From positions 1-64,000 of the forward strand of contig NZ_BBXF01000014.1 of the NCBI RefSeq assembly GCF_001570585.1: 64,000 bases of DNA, written 5' to 3'. The notes beneath the pieces are model-generated. The model made no database searches, was not told the origin of the DNA, and was given only the letters and a program-made list of their open reading frames with translations. The stretch is from Herbidospora daliensis. GTDB lineage: Bacteria > Actinomycetota > Actinomycetes > Streptosporangiales > Streptosporangiaceae. Made by a program: the position numbers and the translations under genes. This document shows, piece after piece, positions 52,052-60,633 of the stretch (position 1 is the stretch's first letter; every line of letters begins with the position of its first letter).

Positions 52052-53353
52052 CTAGCCGCTCAGCCTGACCGGGTTGACGATGTCGGCGAAGATCAGCAGG
52101 CCGCCCATGAAGAGCAGCACGGCCGCCATCGCGTAGGTGAGCGGCAGCGCCTTGGCGACGTCGACGTAGCCGGGCGCGGGCCGCCGGGCGACGCGGGCGA
52201 AGCCGCGCTTGACGCCCTCCCACAGGCCGCCCGCGATGTGGCCGCCGTCGAGCGGCAGCAGCGGGATCAGGTTGAAGATGCCGATCGCCAGGTTCAGCCC
52301 GGCCAGCAGGTTGATGAAGATGACGATCTTGTTCTCGATCGGGGCGGCGGAGGCGGCGATCTCGCCGCCGATGCGGCCGGCTCCGACGATGCCGATCGGG
52401 CCGTTGGGGTCGCGCTCCTCACCCGAGAAGGCGGCGTGCCAGACGCCGACCATCTTGCCGGGGATGTCGAGCATCGAGGCGGCGGTCCGGGTCGTCATGT
52501 CCCACATCTCGGTGACGACGTAGCCGGGGCCCTGGCGCTCGGTCACCTGGGTCGGCTCGACGCCGAGGAAGCCCACGTTCTTCACGATCTTGGTGGGGTC
52601 TTCGAGGTCGGGCCGCTCGGTGGCGATCAAGTTGACCGTGAGCGACTGCTGCCGACCGGCCCGCTCGATCACGATGGGGACCGGCCCGGCGCCGTGGGCG
52701 CGGATGGTCGCGGTCGCGCCGTCCCACGAGGTCACCGGCTTGCCGTCGATGGAGACGAACGTGTCGCCCTTCTGCAGCCCGGCCTCCAGGGCCGGCGTCT
52801 TGGGGTCGGTGGCCGCGCACGCGCGGTTGGCCTGGGACGCCGGGATCACGCACTTGCTGACGTCGTTGACGGTCGGCTTCAGCACGGTCACCCCGAAGCC
52901 CATCATGACCACCGCGAACAGCCCGAAGGCCAGCACGAAGTTCATGAACGGGCCGCCGAACATGATGATGACCTTCTGCCACCACGGCTTGCGGTAGAAG
53001 ACCCGGCTCTCGTCGCCGGGCCTGATCTCCTCGGACGCCACCTGCCGGGCGTTCTCGATGAGGCCCTGCCAGGGCCCGGTCGAGATCGAGCGCAGCTTGG
53101 TGGGGTCGTCGCTCGGGCGCGGCGGCAGCATGCCGATCATGCGGATGTAGCCGCCCATGGGGATCCACTTGACGCCGTATTCGGTCTCGCCCCGCCGCCG
53201 CGACCACATCGTGGACCCGAAGCCCACCATGTACTGGGTGACGCGCACGCCGAAGATCTTGGCCGGGATGAGGTGGCCGATCTCGTGGAGGGCGATCGAC
53301 ACCAGCAGGCCGACGAAGAGAATCACGAATCCGGCAATGAACTGCCAGCTCAT
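52052..53353 (-). CDS. rseP: Site-2 protease RseP/Rip-type (M50 zinc metalloprotease)
   Basis: An intramembrane protease that cuts anti-sigma factors and other membrane substrates (Rip1 in mycobacteria). The 433-aa protein has HEIGH at 23-27 in the first helix, a PDZ domain around 180-300 (PALEAGLQKGDTFVSIDGKP), and the third metal ligand in NLIPLLPLDGGH near 345-356, with a final helix near 405-428. The ATG at 53353 (MSWQFIAGF) gives the standard N terminus; upstream reading is not homologous-looking. dxr and ispG, frequent neighbours, are absent. Confidence 0.94.
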   Translation of the reverse strand: MSWQFIAGFVILFVGLLVSIALHEIGHLIPAKIFGVRVTQYMVGFGSTMWSRRRGETEYGVKWIPMGGYIRMIGMLPPRPSDDPTKLRSISTGPWQGLIENARQVASEEIRPGDESRVFYRKPWWQKVIIMFGGPFMNFVLAFGLFAVVMMGFGVTVLKPTVNDVSKCVIPASQANRACAATDPKTPALEAGLQKGDTFVSIDGKPVTSWDGATATIRAHGAGPVPIVIERAGRQQSLTVNLIATERPDLEDPTKIVKNVGFLGVEPTQVTERQGPGYVVTEMWDMTTRTAASMLDIPGKMVGVWHAAFSGEERDPNGPIGIVGAGRIGGEIAASAAPIENKIVIFINLLAGLNLAIGIFNLIPLLPLDGGHIAGGLWEGVKRGFARVARRPAPGYVDVAKALPLTYAMAAVLLFMGGLLIFADIVNPVRLSG

Positions 53354-53542
53354 CGGCGCATACCCCCGGCAGGCGGAAAATCGGTCGTCGCATCGAGAGT
53401 AGCCCACGTCTTCGCGCGTCCGGCCGTGTCCGCATTCGCGGGCATTTCCTCTGGGGAGCTTGCGGCGGGTTTGCCGAATGGAGAGACTTCGATGACACTG
53501 TGCGTCTGGCCGATCACCCTGAGGTATGAAATGGGGGGCCTC

Positions 53543-54148
53543 ATGATCAAGATCCTGGTGGCCGAGCACCTACCTTTCGTCCGGCATGGCCTGGTCGCCT
53601 CCCTCAACGGGGAGAGCGACCTCGAAGTCGTGGCCGGGGTGGCGTCGGGGGAGGACGCCATCCCGGCCGCCGTGCACCACCGTCCCGACACCGCCGTGAT
53701 CGACATCGACCTGCCCGCCATGGGCGGCCTGGCCGCCGCGGCCCGGCTACAGGAGAAGGTGCCCGCCTGCCGGGTGATGATCCTGTCGTCCCAGGCCAAC
53801 CCCGGTCAGGTGCGCCGCGCGTTCGCGGCCAACGCGCTGGGGTTCATGGGCACCGACGCCGGGCCCGAGAAGCTGGCCGAGGGCATCCGGCTGATCGCGG
53901 CCGGGCGCCGGGCGGTCGACTCCGACCTGGCGGTGGCCGCGCTGCAGACGGCCGACAACCCGCTGACCCGCCGTGAGCTCGACGTCCTGCGCATCGCCGC
54001 GCAGGGGGCGCGCTCCAAGGAGATCGCCGAGGAGCTCTATCTCTCGGTGGGCACCGTACGCAACCACCTGTCGCGCATCATGTGCAAGACCGGCGCCAGG
54101 AACCGGGTCGACGCGGTGCGCATCGCCGCCGACTCGGGCTGGTTATAG
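53543..54148 (+). CDS. NarL-type response regulator with atypical receiver
   Basis: A 201-aa regulator: receiver (1-120) and LuxR-type helix-turn-helix (about 135-195; LTRRELDVLRIAAQGARSKE then SVGTVRNHLSRIM). Asp54 in VIDIDLPAMGG can serve as phosphorylation site. However the acidic pair after strand 1 is reduced to a single Glu (LVAEHLP) and the conserved Lys near 104 is replaced (GFMGTDAG), so phosphorylation by a kinase may be weak or absent. No histidine kinase is adjacent. The ATG at 53543 follows GGGGGG. Confidence 0.9.
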   Translation: MIKILVAEHLPFVRHGLVASLNGESDLEVVAGVASGEDAIPAAVHHRPDTAVIDIDLPAMGGLAAAARLQEKVPACRVMILSSQANPGQVRRAFAANALGFMGTDAGPEKLAEGIRLIAAGRRAVDSDLAVAALQTADNPLTRRELDVLRIAAQGARSKEIAEELYLSVGTVRNHLSRIMCKTGARNRVDAVRIAADSGWL

Positions 54149-54176
54149 CTCGAAGCACCGAGTCGCAGAAACACAG

Positions 54177-54222
54177 CCGGGCCTCCGCAGGTGAGCCGCG
54201 CCGCCAACCTGAGAAGGCCCGG
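54177..54222 (+). terminator. Nested hairpin after response regulator gene
   Basis: CCGGGCCT (54177-54184) pairs with AGGCCCGG (54215-54222), enclosing CAGGT/ACCTG (54188-54192 / 54207-54211). It lies 28 nt after the stop. A further long-range pair, GACCCT (54224-54229) and AGGGTC (54280-54285), follows in the same intergenic region before the convergent phosphatase gene. Confidence 0.55.
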
Positions 54223-54319
54223 GGACCCTGAATGGGGCCGCTCTCCGGCGACACCCCCGTACCGCCGGCGACCGGATAAAGGGTCTCAACCCGGATCAGT
54301 AGCCGACCAGTGACTAACG

Positions 54320-55432
54320 TCACGGTCTCCAGATCAAGACCAGCGCGCAGTCGTCGTTGTGGCCCGACGACATCGAGTTCACCAGCTGGCGGGCGCTCTT
54401 GGAGAACCCGCCGGGCAGCAGCCGTTCGGCCTCGCCGAGCAGCCGGTCGAGGCCGGCGTCGATGTCGCGGCCGGGCTGCTCGATCAGCCCGTCGGTGTAG
54501 AGCATGAGCGCGTCGCCCTTGCGCAGGATGCCGCGGTCGGGCTCGCAGGCCAGGTCGGGCACCACGCCGAGCACGACGCCCTTGGCCGTGGAGACCCGCC
54601 AGGTGCCGGTGCCCGAGTCGAACTTCACGACCGGAGGGTGGCCCGCCGAGGTGATCTCATAGGCGCCGGTCGCCAGGTCGAGGCTCAGGTGCACGGCCGT
54701 GACGAAGCCCTCGCCCTCGCGCTGGCGGCGCAGATAGGCGTTGCAGGCGCCGAGGAAGTCGTCCACGGAACCGAGCAGCCCGCCGAACGTGCCGGAGAGC
54801 AGCAGCGCCCGGGTGCCGGCGTCGACGCCCTTGCCCGAGACGTCGACCACGGCCAGCTCGACCCTGGTCCCCTCGCGCATGGAGACGACGAAGTCGCCGC
54901 CGAACGACGACCCGCCCGCCTGTTTGAGCACGACCTTGCCGCCCCACGCCTTCGGGAAGGAGGGCAGCTCGCTCTGTCTCTTGAGCCGGTCGCGCAGCTC
55001 CAGCAGCATCGCGTCGCCGCGCAGCCCCTGCACGCCGAGGGTGCCCCGGGTGCGCGACATCAGCCCGGCCAGCACGACCGTGAACGCCATCGTCAGCAGA
55101 TAGCCGGGCCCGACCTGCCGGGCGCCGTAGGTGATCCCCAGGTAGGTGACCGACGCGGCGACCGCGACCAGCAGCAGCATCAGGCTGCGCAGCCGCAGTT
55201 GGAGGCCGGCGACGAGGGTCACCAGGATGAGCAGCGAGGGCGAGAACCAACGCGTCGAGATCTGGACGCCGAGCACTCCGATGAGCAGGCTCACGACGAC
55301 CAGGGCGATCAGCAGATGGCTATCTTTCGACGAACTCTTCCTTACGAACCGGACGATCGGCACCAGAAACGGGACCCGCACCAAAATCGCGCGGAGCCGA
55401 GGGGGAATGAGCGGCACCGGACGGGAACTCAT
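54320..55432 (-). CDS. Membrane-anchored SpoIIE/PP2C-type phosphatase
   Basis: A 370-aa protein with an N-terminal membrane part (helices at about 42-60, 65-85, 88-105 and 108-128) and a cytoplasmic PP2C/SpoIIE domain (about 160-370). The metal-binding signatures are FGGDFVVSM, VVDVSGKGVDAG, LYTDGLIEQ and GHNDDCALVLI. It would dephosphorylate an anti-anti-sigma factor in a stress or sporulation partner-switch. It lacks the GAF and HATPase domains of the homologue at 22.5 kb. Convergent with the response regulator gene. Confidence 0.93.
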   Translation of the reverse strand: MSSRPVPLIPPRLRAILVRVPFLVPIVRFVRKSSSKDSHLLIALVVVSLLIGVLGVQISTRWFSPSLLILVTLVAGLQLRLRSLMLLLVAVAASVTYLGITYGARQVGPGYLLTMAFTVVLAGLMSRTRGTLGVQGLRGDAMLLELRDRLKRQSELPSFPKAWGGKVVLKQAGGSSFGGDFVVSMREGTRVELAVVDVSGKGVDAGTRALLLSGTFGGLLGSVDDFLGACNAYLRRQREGEGFVTAVHLSLDLATGAYEITSAGHPPVVKFDSGTGTWRVSTAKGVVLGVVPDLACEPDRGILRKGDALMLYTDGLIEQPGRDIDAGLDRLLGEAERLLPGGFSKSARQLVNSMSSGHNDDCALVLIWRP

Positions 55433-55549
55433 GATGCCCCCGACTGTATCGGTCGGCTTCGTGACGGGGCGCTGTCTTGACCAACACCTTGATCATTTAG
55501 CACGTATATTGGGTGGCCGTCCCTCTTTGCCCGGCCCTACGGTGGTGCC

Positions 55550-56773
55550 GTGAATCACCCCGTTCGCCCCATCGCCGAATCCGAGTTCCCCGCCGTCTGC
55601 GACCTGCTCGACGAGGCGTTCGTCTCCTCCTGGGCGCCCGGTCAGATCGAGCGCTTCAAAGGCGTCACCGAGTTCGACCGCTCCCTCGCCGCCTTCGACG
55701 GCGACCGCATGGTCGGCTTCACCCAGGTGATGAGCTTCGACATGACCGTGCCGGGCGGCGTGCTGCCGGTGGCGGGGGTGAGCTCCGTCGGCGTGCTGGC
55801 CTCCCACCGGCGGCGCGGCGTGCTGAGTTCGCTGATGCGGCGGCAGCTGGCCGACGTCCACGCGAAGGGCGAGGTGTTCGCCGCGCTCTACGCCTCCGAG
55901 GCCGCCATCTACGGCCGCTACGGATACGGCCGCGCGGTCGACAACGTCTTCTACGCCATCCCCAAGCACTCCAGCGCCTTCCGCGCCGACGCGCCCGCCG
56001 ACCCGTCGCTGCGCCTGCGGGTCGAACGGCCCGAGCACGCTCGCGACGACTTCGTGCGGGTCTTCGACCTGGTCAGGCCCACCCGGCCCGGCCTCTATTC
56101 GCGCACCGCCGCCCGCTGGGACGCGGCCCTGGCCGACGACGAGAACGCGCGCGGTTCGTCGGGGCGGCTGCGCTGCGTGCTGGCCGAGGACGACGACGGC
56201 GTGCGCGGCTACGCCCTGTTCCGGGTGAAGCGCGGCGTCACCGACCACGACGTGCCCGACGGCGAGGTGCAGCTCCAGGAGCTGTTCGCGGTCGACCCGG
56301 CCGCCTACGCGGCGTTGTGGCGCAGCCTGCTCGACCGCGACCTGTGCGCGCGCGTGTTCGCCGCCAACCGGCCCGTGGACGACCCGGTCATGCACCTGCT
56401 GGCCGAACCCCGGCACCTGAACGCCGGCACCCTCGACGAGTTGTGGATCCGCCTGGTCGACGTGCCGGGCGCGCTCACCAGGCGCGTCTACAGCGCGGCC
56501 GTGGAGCTGGTGATCGAGGTCGACGACGAGGTGTGCCCGTGGAACGCCGGGCGCTGGCGGCTCTCGACGGCCAAGCAGACGTGCGAACGCACCGACGACG
56601 CGCCCGACCTGACCCTGCCGGTCCGGATCCTGGGCGCCGGATACCTCGGGGGGCGGTCGCTGGAGTCGTACCGGATGGCCGGGCAGATCGCCGAGCACCG
56701 CGAAGGCGCGGTCAGGGAGTTGTCGGCGGCCATGTCGTGGAGCCCGCTGCCCTGGGGCGGGCTGGTCTTCTAG
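55550..56773 (+). CDS. Eis-type GNAT N-acetyltransferase
   Basis: A 407-aa protein with the Eis layout: an N-terminal GNAT domain (VSSVGVLASHRRRGVLSSLM as acetyl-CoA site, about 82-101), a second degenerate GNAT domain and a C-terminal SCP2-like domain ending in Phe-COOH (GGLVF), which in Eis contributes the general base. Eis enzymes acetylate aminoglycosides and other amines at several positions; the true substrate here is unknown. The GTG at 55550 has no clear ribosome-binding site, so it may be leaderless. Confidence 0.93.
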   Translation: MNHPVRPIAESEFPAVCDLLDEAFVSSWAPGQIERFKGVTEFDRSLAAFDGDRMVGFTQVMSFDMTVPGGVLPVAGVSSVGVLASHRRRGVLSSLMRRQLADVHAKGEVFAALYASEAAIYGRYGYGRAVDNVFYAIPKHSSAFRADAPADPSLRLRVERPEHARDDFVRVFDLVRPTRPGLYSRTAARWDAALADDENARGSSGRLRCVLAEDDDGVRGYALFRVKRGVTDHDVPDGEVQLQELFAVDPAAYAALWRSLLDRDLCARVFAANRPVDDPVMHLLAEPRHLNAGTLDELWIRLVDVPGALTRRVYSAAVELVIEVDDEVCPWNAGRWRLSTAKQTCERTDDAPDLTLPVRILGAGYLGGRSLESYRMAGQIAEHREGAVRELSAAMSWSPLPWGGLVF

Positions 56774-56783
56774 GCTGGCGGGC

Positions 56784-56930
56784 ATGGCACTGACGAGTCT
56801 GACCATCACGGCGATCACCGCCATGCGCGCCCGCGACGTGTCGCGTCCGTCGAAGGAACAGCAGGAGGCCGCCGACCGGCGGCCCCTGCGCGACGAGATC
56901 CCCCGCAAGGAGACCCGCAAGAAGCCTTAG
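56784..56930 (+). CDS. Small unknown protein, 48 residues
   Basis: A 48-aa frame starting MALTSLTITAITAMRARDVS and ending in a charged tail KETRKKP. A TAGGCT element stands 7 nt before the ATG, compatible with a leaderless promoter. It follows the Eis-like gene by 10 nt and overlaps the convergent rpiB stop by 4 bp. The composition (a short apolar start, then a charged half) is plausible for a real small protein, but I know no family. Confidence 0.45.
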   Translation: MALTSLTITAITAMRARDVSRPSKEQQEAADRRPLRDEIPRKETRKKP

Positions 56931-57394
56931 GGCAGCGGGGGCAGGTCCCCGGTCTGCTCGTATTCGGTCAGCATGTCGATGCGCCGGGTGTGGCGCTCGG
57001 CCCCCGAATAGGGCGTGGCCAGGAACAACTCGACGAAACGGGTGGCCTCGGCCTCGGTGTGCATCCGGGCGCCGATGCTGATCACGTTGGCGTCGTTGTG
57101 CTGCCGCCCGAGCGTGGCGGTGTCGTCGCTCCACGCCAGCGCGGCCCGCACGCCCTTCACCTTGTTGGCGGCGATGGCCTCGCCGTTGCCCGAACCGCCG
57201 ATCACCACGCCGAGCGAGCCGGGCTCGCCCACCACCCCGGCGGCGGCACGGAGCACGAAGGGCGGATAGTCGTCTTCTGCGTCGAAGACGAAGGGACCGC
57301 AGTCGACCACGTCGTGGCCGTTGTCTTTGAGCCAGCCGACCAGGTGGTTCTTCAGGTCGTAGCCGGCGTGGTCGGAACCGATGTAGACGCGCAT
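56927..57394 (-). CDS. rpiB: Ribose-5-phosphate isomerase B
   Basis: Interconverts ribose-5-phosphate and ribulose-5-phosphate in the pentose phosphate pathway. The 155-aa protein has the N-terminal GSDHAGYDLK (residues 6-15), the motif GGSGNGEAIAANKVKGVRAA, where the catalytic residue is Gly-Ser-Gly-Asn type as in mycobacterial enzymes (Cys of E. coli RpiB replaced), and RQHNDANVISIGAR. ATG start. Convergent with the 48-aa frame and divergent from def. Confidence 0.95.
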   Translation of the reverse strand: MRVYIGSDHAGYDLKNHLVGWLKDNGHDVVDCGPFVFDAEDDYPPFVLRAAAGVVGEPGSLGVVIGGSGNGEAIAANKVKGVRAALAWSDDTATLGRQHNDANVISIGARMHTEAEATRFVELFLATPYSGAERHTRRIDMLTEYEQTGDLPPLP

Positions 57395-57464
57395 ACGGAG
57401 AGCTTCTCAGGTCGACTAAAGTAACGGCCAGCTACCCCCGTCAACCCTTACCGCGGAGATCAGA

Positions 57465-57953
57465 ATGCGCGAGATCCGGTATGTCGGAGATCCGGTGCTG
57501 CGCACCCCTGCCGAGCCGGTCACGGCGTTCGACAAAGACCTGCGCCGCCTGATCGACGAGATGTTCGCGACGATGTACCTGGCCGACGGCGTCGGCCTCG
57601 CGGGCCCGCAGGTCGGCGTGCCGAAACGCCTTTTCGTGTACGACATCAGCAACCGCAAGGGCGCTGTGGTCAACCCCGAGCTCACCGTCGACGACGACGC
57701 CGAGATCGTCGAGGAGGAGGGCTGCCTGTCCGTCCCGAGCAAGGAGACGAGCAAGCCCCTCTACTCGCCGACCCCGCGCGCCGCCGGGGTGACCGTCAAG
57801 GGCTTCGACCGCCTCGGCCGCCCGCTGGAGATCAAGGCGCGCGGCATGCTGGCCCGCTGCTTCCAGCACGAGTTCGACCACCTCAACGGCGGCCTCTACC
57901 TCGACCGCCTGCCGAAGGACGCCGCCCGGCGCATCATGCTCCAGGCGCCCTAG
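57465..57953 (+). CDS. def: Peptide deformylase
   Basis: Removes the formyl group from nascent proteins. The 162-aa metalloenzyme shows all three motifs: GVGLAGPQVG near 42-51, EGCLSVP with the metal Cys, and QHEFDHLNG with the metal-binding His pair. ATG start; the upstream 70 bp shared with rpiB contain TCGACTAAAGTAAC, a possible promoter. Its stop overlaps that of the convergent UDP-sugar dehydrogenase. A formyltransferase gene (fmt) is not adjacent. Confidence 0.96.
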   Translation: MREIRYVGDPVLRTPAEPVTAFDKDLRRLIDEMFATMYLADGVGLAGPQVGVPKRLFVYDISNRKGAVVNPELTVDDDAEIVEEEGCLSVPSKETSKPLYSPTPRAAGVTVKGFDRLGRPLEIKARGMLARCFQHEFDHLNGGLYLDRLPKDAARRIMLQAP

Positions 57954-59155
57954 GGCACCTCCCACCGGCTGTCGCCGGGCCGTTCGAGCCGGTAGGTCGC
58001 GTCCAAGACCGGCTGTTGCGGCCGCAGCCAGCCGAGGTCGCCGCCGAGCGTGTGCACGATGACGAGGTCCCACGGTTCGGCCCTCGGGTCGGGCGCGCGT
58101 TTGAGGAACTCCTCCCCCACGACCAGCTCCTCCACCAGCGGGTCGGTGAACTCGGCCCGCGCGCCGAGCCGCCGCAGCGCGGCGATGATCGGCATGGCCG
58201 GCGTCTCCCGGGCGTCGGCCACCCCCGGCTTGTACGACACCCCCGCGATCAGCACCTTCGCGTCGCGGACGTCCCGCCCGGCCGCCGCGAGCATCTCCAG
58301 CGCCCGCCCGACCACCGCCTGCGGGCGGGCCGCGATGGCCCCCATCGCGGCGGTCAGCACGGTCGGCGCGGCCCGCCGCAACCGCCACAGCAGGTAGTAG
58401 GGGTCCGACGGCACACACTGCCCGCCGACGCCCGGCCCGGGGTCGAACCGCATGAACCCGAACGGCTTGGTGGCCGCCGCCTCGATCACCTCGACGGGGT
58501 CGACCCCGACCTCCCTGGCGATGTCGGCGAACTCGTTGGCGAGCGCGATGTTGACCGCTCTGAACGAGTTCTCCAGCAGCTTGCACAACTCGGCCGCCTC
58601 CGGCGAGCTGACCCGGTGCACCGAGGGCGCCACCCGTTTGAGCAGCTCCTCGGCCCGGTCGCCGGCCTTGGCGGAGGCCGGTCCGAGCACCCTCGGCGAG
58701 TGCTCCAGCGGCCGCCCGCCGGGCCCCGGGTCGACGCGTTCCGGGCTGAACACGACGTCCACGCCGGCGAGGTGGTCGATCAGCAGGTCGCGGGTCGAGC
58801 CGACGTAGGTCGTCGAGGTGAGGATCACGAGCTGGCCGGGCACGGCGTGCGCGACGACCGTGCCGCAGGCGGCCCGCAGGGCGTTCAGGTCGGGCACGTG
58901 GTGCTCGTCGACCGGCGTCGGCACGCAGATCACCACGGCGTCGGCGGCGGCGACGGCCTTCGGGTCGGCGGTGGTCTCCAGTCGGTGGAACCGCAGCCGC
59001 GCGTGGTCGAGCGGCGACAGGTCGACCTGGCCCCTGGCGATGGCGGCGAGCCGGGCGGCGCTGACGTCGTAGCCGGTGACCCGGCAGCCCGCCTCCAGGA
59101 AGGCGAGCGCGGTGGGCAGCCCGACGTAGCCCAGGCCCACGATCAACACGTGCAT
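57950..59155 (-). CDS. UDP-N-acetylhexosamine/UDP-glucose dehydrogenase family protein
   Basis: A 401-aa NAD-dependent UDP-sugar dehydrogenase: GLGYVGLPTALAFLEAG at 7-23, STTYVGSTRDLL, SPERVDPG, and the active-site block GPGVGGQCVPSDPYYL around the catalytic Cys. It resembles the WecC/WbpA branch (UDP-GlcNAc or UDP-ManNAc), where the usual residue before Cys is His rather than Gln. The ATG at 59155 gives a standard N terminus. It is distinct from ugd of the exopolysaccharide locus. Its sugar product may enter cell-wall glycopolymers. Confidence 0.88.
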   Translation of the reverse strand: MHVLIVGLGYVGLPTALAFLEAGCRVTGYDVSAARLAAIARGQVDLSPLDHARLRFHRLETTADPKAVAAADAVVICVPTPVDEHHVPDLNALRAACGTVVAHAVPGQLVILTSTTYVGSTRDLLIDHLAGVDVVFSPERVDPGPGGRPLEHSPRVLGPASAKAGDRAEELLKRVAPSVHRVSSPEAAELCKLLENSFRAVNIALANEFADIAREVGVDPVEVIEAAATKPFGFMRFDPGPGVGGQCVPSDPYYLLWRLRRAAPTVLTAAMGAIAARPQAVVGRALEMLAAAGRDVRDAKVLIAGVSYKPGVADARETPAMPIIAALRRLGARAEFTDPLVEELVVGEEFLKRAPDPRAEPWDLVIVHTLGGDLGWLRPQQPVLDATYRLERPGDSRWEVP

Positions 59156-59192
59156 GACTTTGTGTATCGATGCCCGGGTCAAGCCGGAAAGC

Positions 59193-60605
59193 TCACATCT
59201 GCAAAGACTTGACCTCGAGGAACTCGTCGAACCCGGCCTCGCCCAGCTCGCGGCCGACCCCCGACTGCCCGTAGCCGCCGAAGGGCGCGAGCGGGTTGAA
59301 CCGGCCGCCGTTGATCGCGACCTGGCCGGTGCGCAGCCGGCGGGCCACGGCGACGGCCTGCTCCTCGTCGGCGGCCCAGACGGCCCCGGCGAGGCCGTAG
59401 GGGGTGCCGTTGGCGATCGAGACGGCCTCGTCGACGCTGCCGAAGGGCACGATCGACAACACCGGGCCGAAGATCTCCTCCTGCTCGATCGTCATGCCGG
59501 GCGCGACCCCGGCGAAGACGGCCGGCTCGACGTAGAAGCCGCGCTCGTGGACCGGCTCGGTGCCGCCCGCGACCAGGCGGGCGCCCTCCTCCTGGCCGAC
59601 GTTGAGGTAGCGGACCACCCGGTCGCGCTGGACCCGGGAGACGAGCGGGCCGATGCGGGTGTCGTCGGCGAAGGGGTCGCCCACGACGTACTTGCGGGAG
59701 AAGGCGACGGCCATCTGGACGGCCTCGTCGTACTGGTCCCACTGGACGAGCATGCGCGACCACGCCGAGCAGGTCTGCCCGGCGTTGCTGTAGGCGTGCC
59801 CGACGCCCGCCTTCACCGCGGTCTCCAGGTCGGCGCCCGGCAGGATCACGTTGGCCGACTTACCGCCGAGCTCCAGCGCCACCCGCTTCACGGTGTCGCC
59901 CGCCAGCACGGCGACCCGGCGGCCGGCCGCGGTGGAGCCGGTGAAGGACACCATGTCGACGTCGACGTGGGCGGCCAGCGCCTCGCCGACGGTCCGGCCG
60001 TGGCCGCTCACCAGGTTGAAGACGCCCGGCGGCAGCCCGGCCTCCTCCAGGACCTCGGCCAGAGCGTAGGCGGCCAGCGGGGCCACCTCGCTGGGCTTCA
60101 GCACGACCGTGCACCCGGCCGCCAGCGCGGCGCCAACCTTGCAGACGGCCTGGTGGAGGGGGTAGTTCCAGGGTGTGATCGCGGCGACCACGCCCACCGG
60201 CTCGCGCAGGATCAGCGAGTTGCCCACCCGGGTGGTCTCGGCCTGCCGCCCGGCCATGCCGGCGAAGGTCTTGAGCACCCCGGCGGGCAGCAGCGTCTGC
60301 GTGCGCAGGGCGAACCCGAGGGGCGCGCCCATGTCGGTCGCGATGGTCTCGGCGATCTTCCGGGCGCGCGCCTCGATCAGCTCGGCGGCGCGGGACAACA
60401 CCGCGCCGCGTTCCTCGGGCGGCGTGGCCGCCCAGCGGGGGAAGGCGCGACGGGCGGCGGCGACCGCCTCGGCCACGTCGTCGACCGCCCCCGCCGGAAC
60501 CCGGTCGACGACCTCCTCGGTCGCGGGGTTGACCACGTCGACCCCTTCGCCGGACGCGGAGGGAACCCAGGCACCGTTCACGAAGAGCTGACGCATGCGC
60601 CCCAT
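59193..60605 (-). CDS. Aldehyde dehydrogenase (NAD(P)-dependent)
   Basis: A 470-aa ALDH superfamily enzyme with the NAD-binding region ITPWNYPLHQAVCKVGAALA, FTGSTAAGRRVA, the general base in VALELGGKSANVI and the nucleophilic Cys in SNAGQTCSAWSR. FGPVLSIVPF and the C-terminal FGGYGQSGVGRELGEAG are also family hallmarks. It oxidises an unidentified aldehyde. The ATG at 60605 or 60596 may start the protein (the second, MRQLFVNGAW, matches family N termini). It follows the Rv2466c-like gene (28 nt away) and could be co-transcribed. Confidence 0.94.
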   Translation of the reverse strand: MGRMRQLFVNGAWVPSASGEGVDVVNPATEEVVDRVPAGAVDDVAEAVAAARRAFPRWAATPPEERGAVLSRAAELIEARARKIAETIATDMGAPLGFALRTQTLLPAGVLKTFAGMAGRQAETTRVGNSLILREPVGVVAAITPWNYPLHQAVCKVGAALAAGCTVVLKPSEVAPLAAYALAEVLEEAGLPPGVFNLVSGHGRTVGEALAAHVDVDMVSFTGSTAAGRRVAVLAGDTVKRVALELGGKSANVILPGADLETAVKAGVGHAYSNAGQTCSAWSRMLVQWDQYDEAVQMAVAFSRKYVVGDPFADDTRIGPLVSRVQRDRVVRYLNVGQEEGARLVAGGTEPVHERGFYVEPAVFAGVAPGMTIEQEEIFGPVLSIVPFGSVDEAVSIANGTPYGLAGAVWAADEEQAVAVARRLRTGQVAINGGRFNPLAPFGGYGQSGVGRELGEAGFDEFLEVKSLQM

Positions 60606-60633
60606 CCTGGCGTGATCGGTGTCATAGTTCCAC

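Noticed and set aside
54177-54285. Cobalamin or glycine riboswitch
   Set aside because: Conserved core sequences of these families are absent and the region lies between convergent gene ends, not upstream of a gene.
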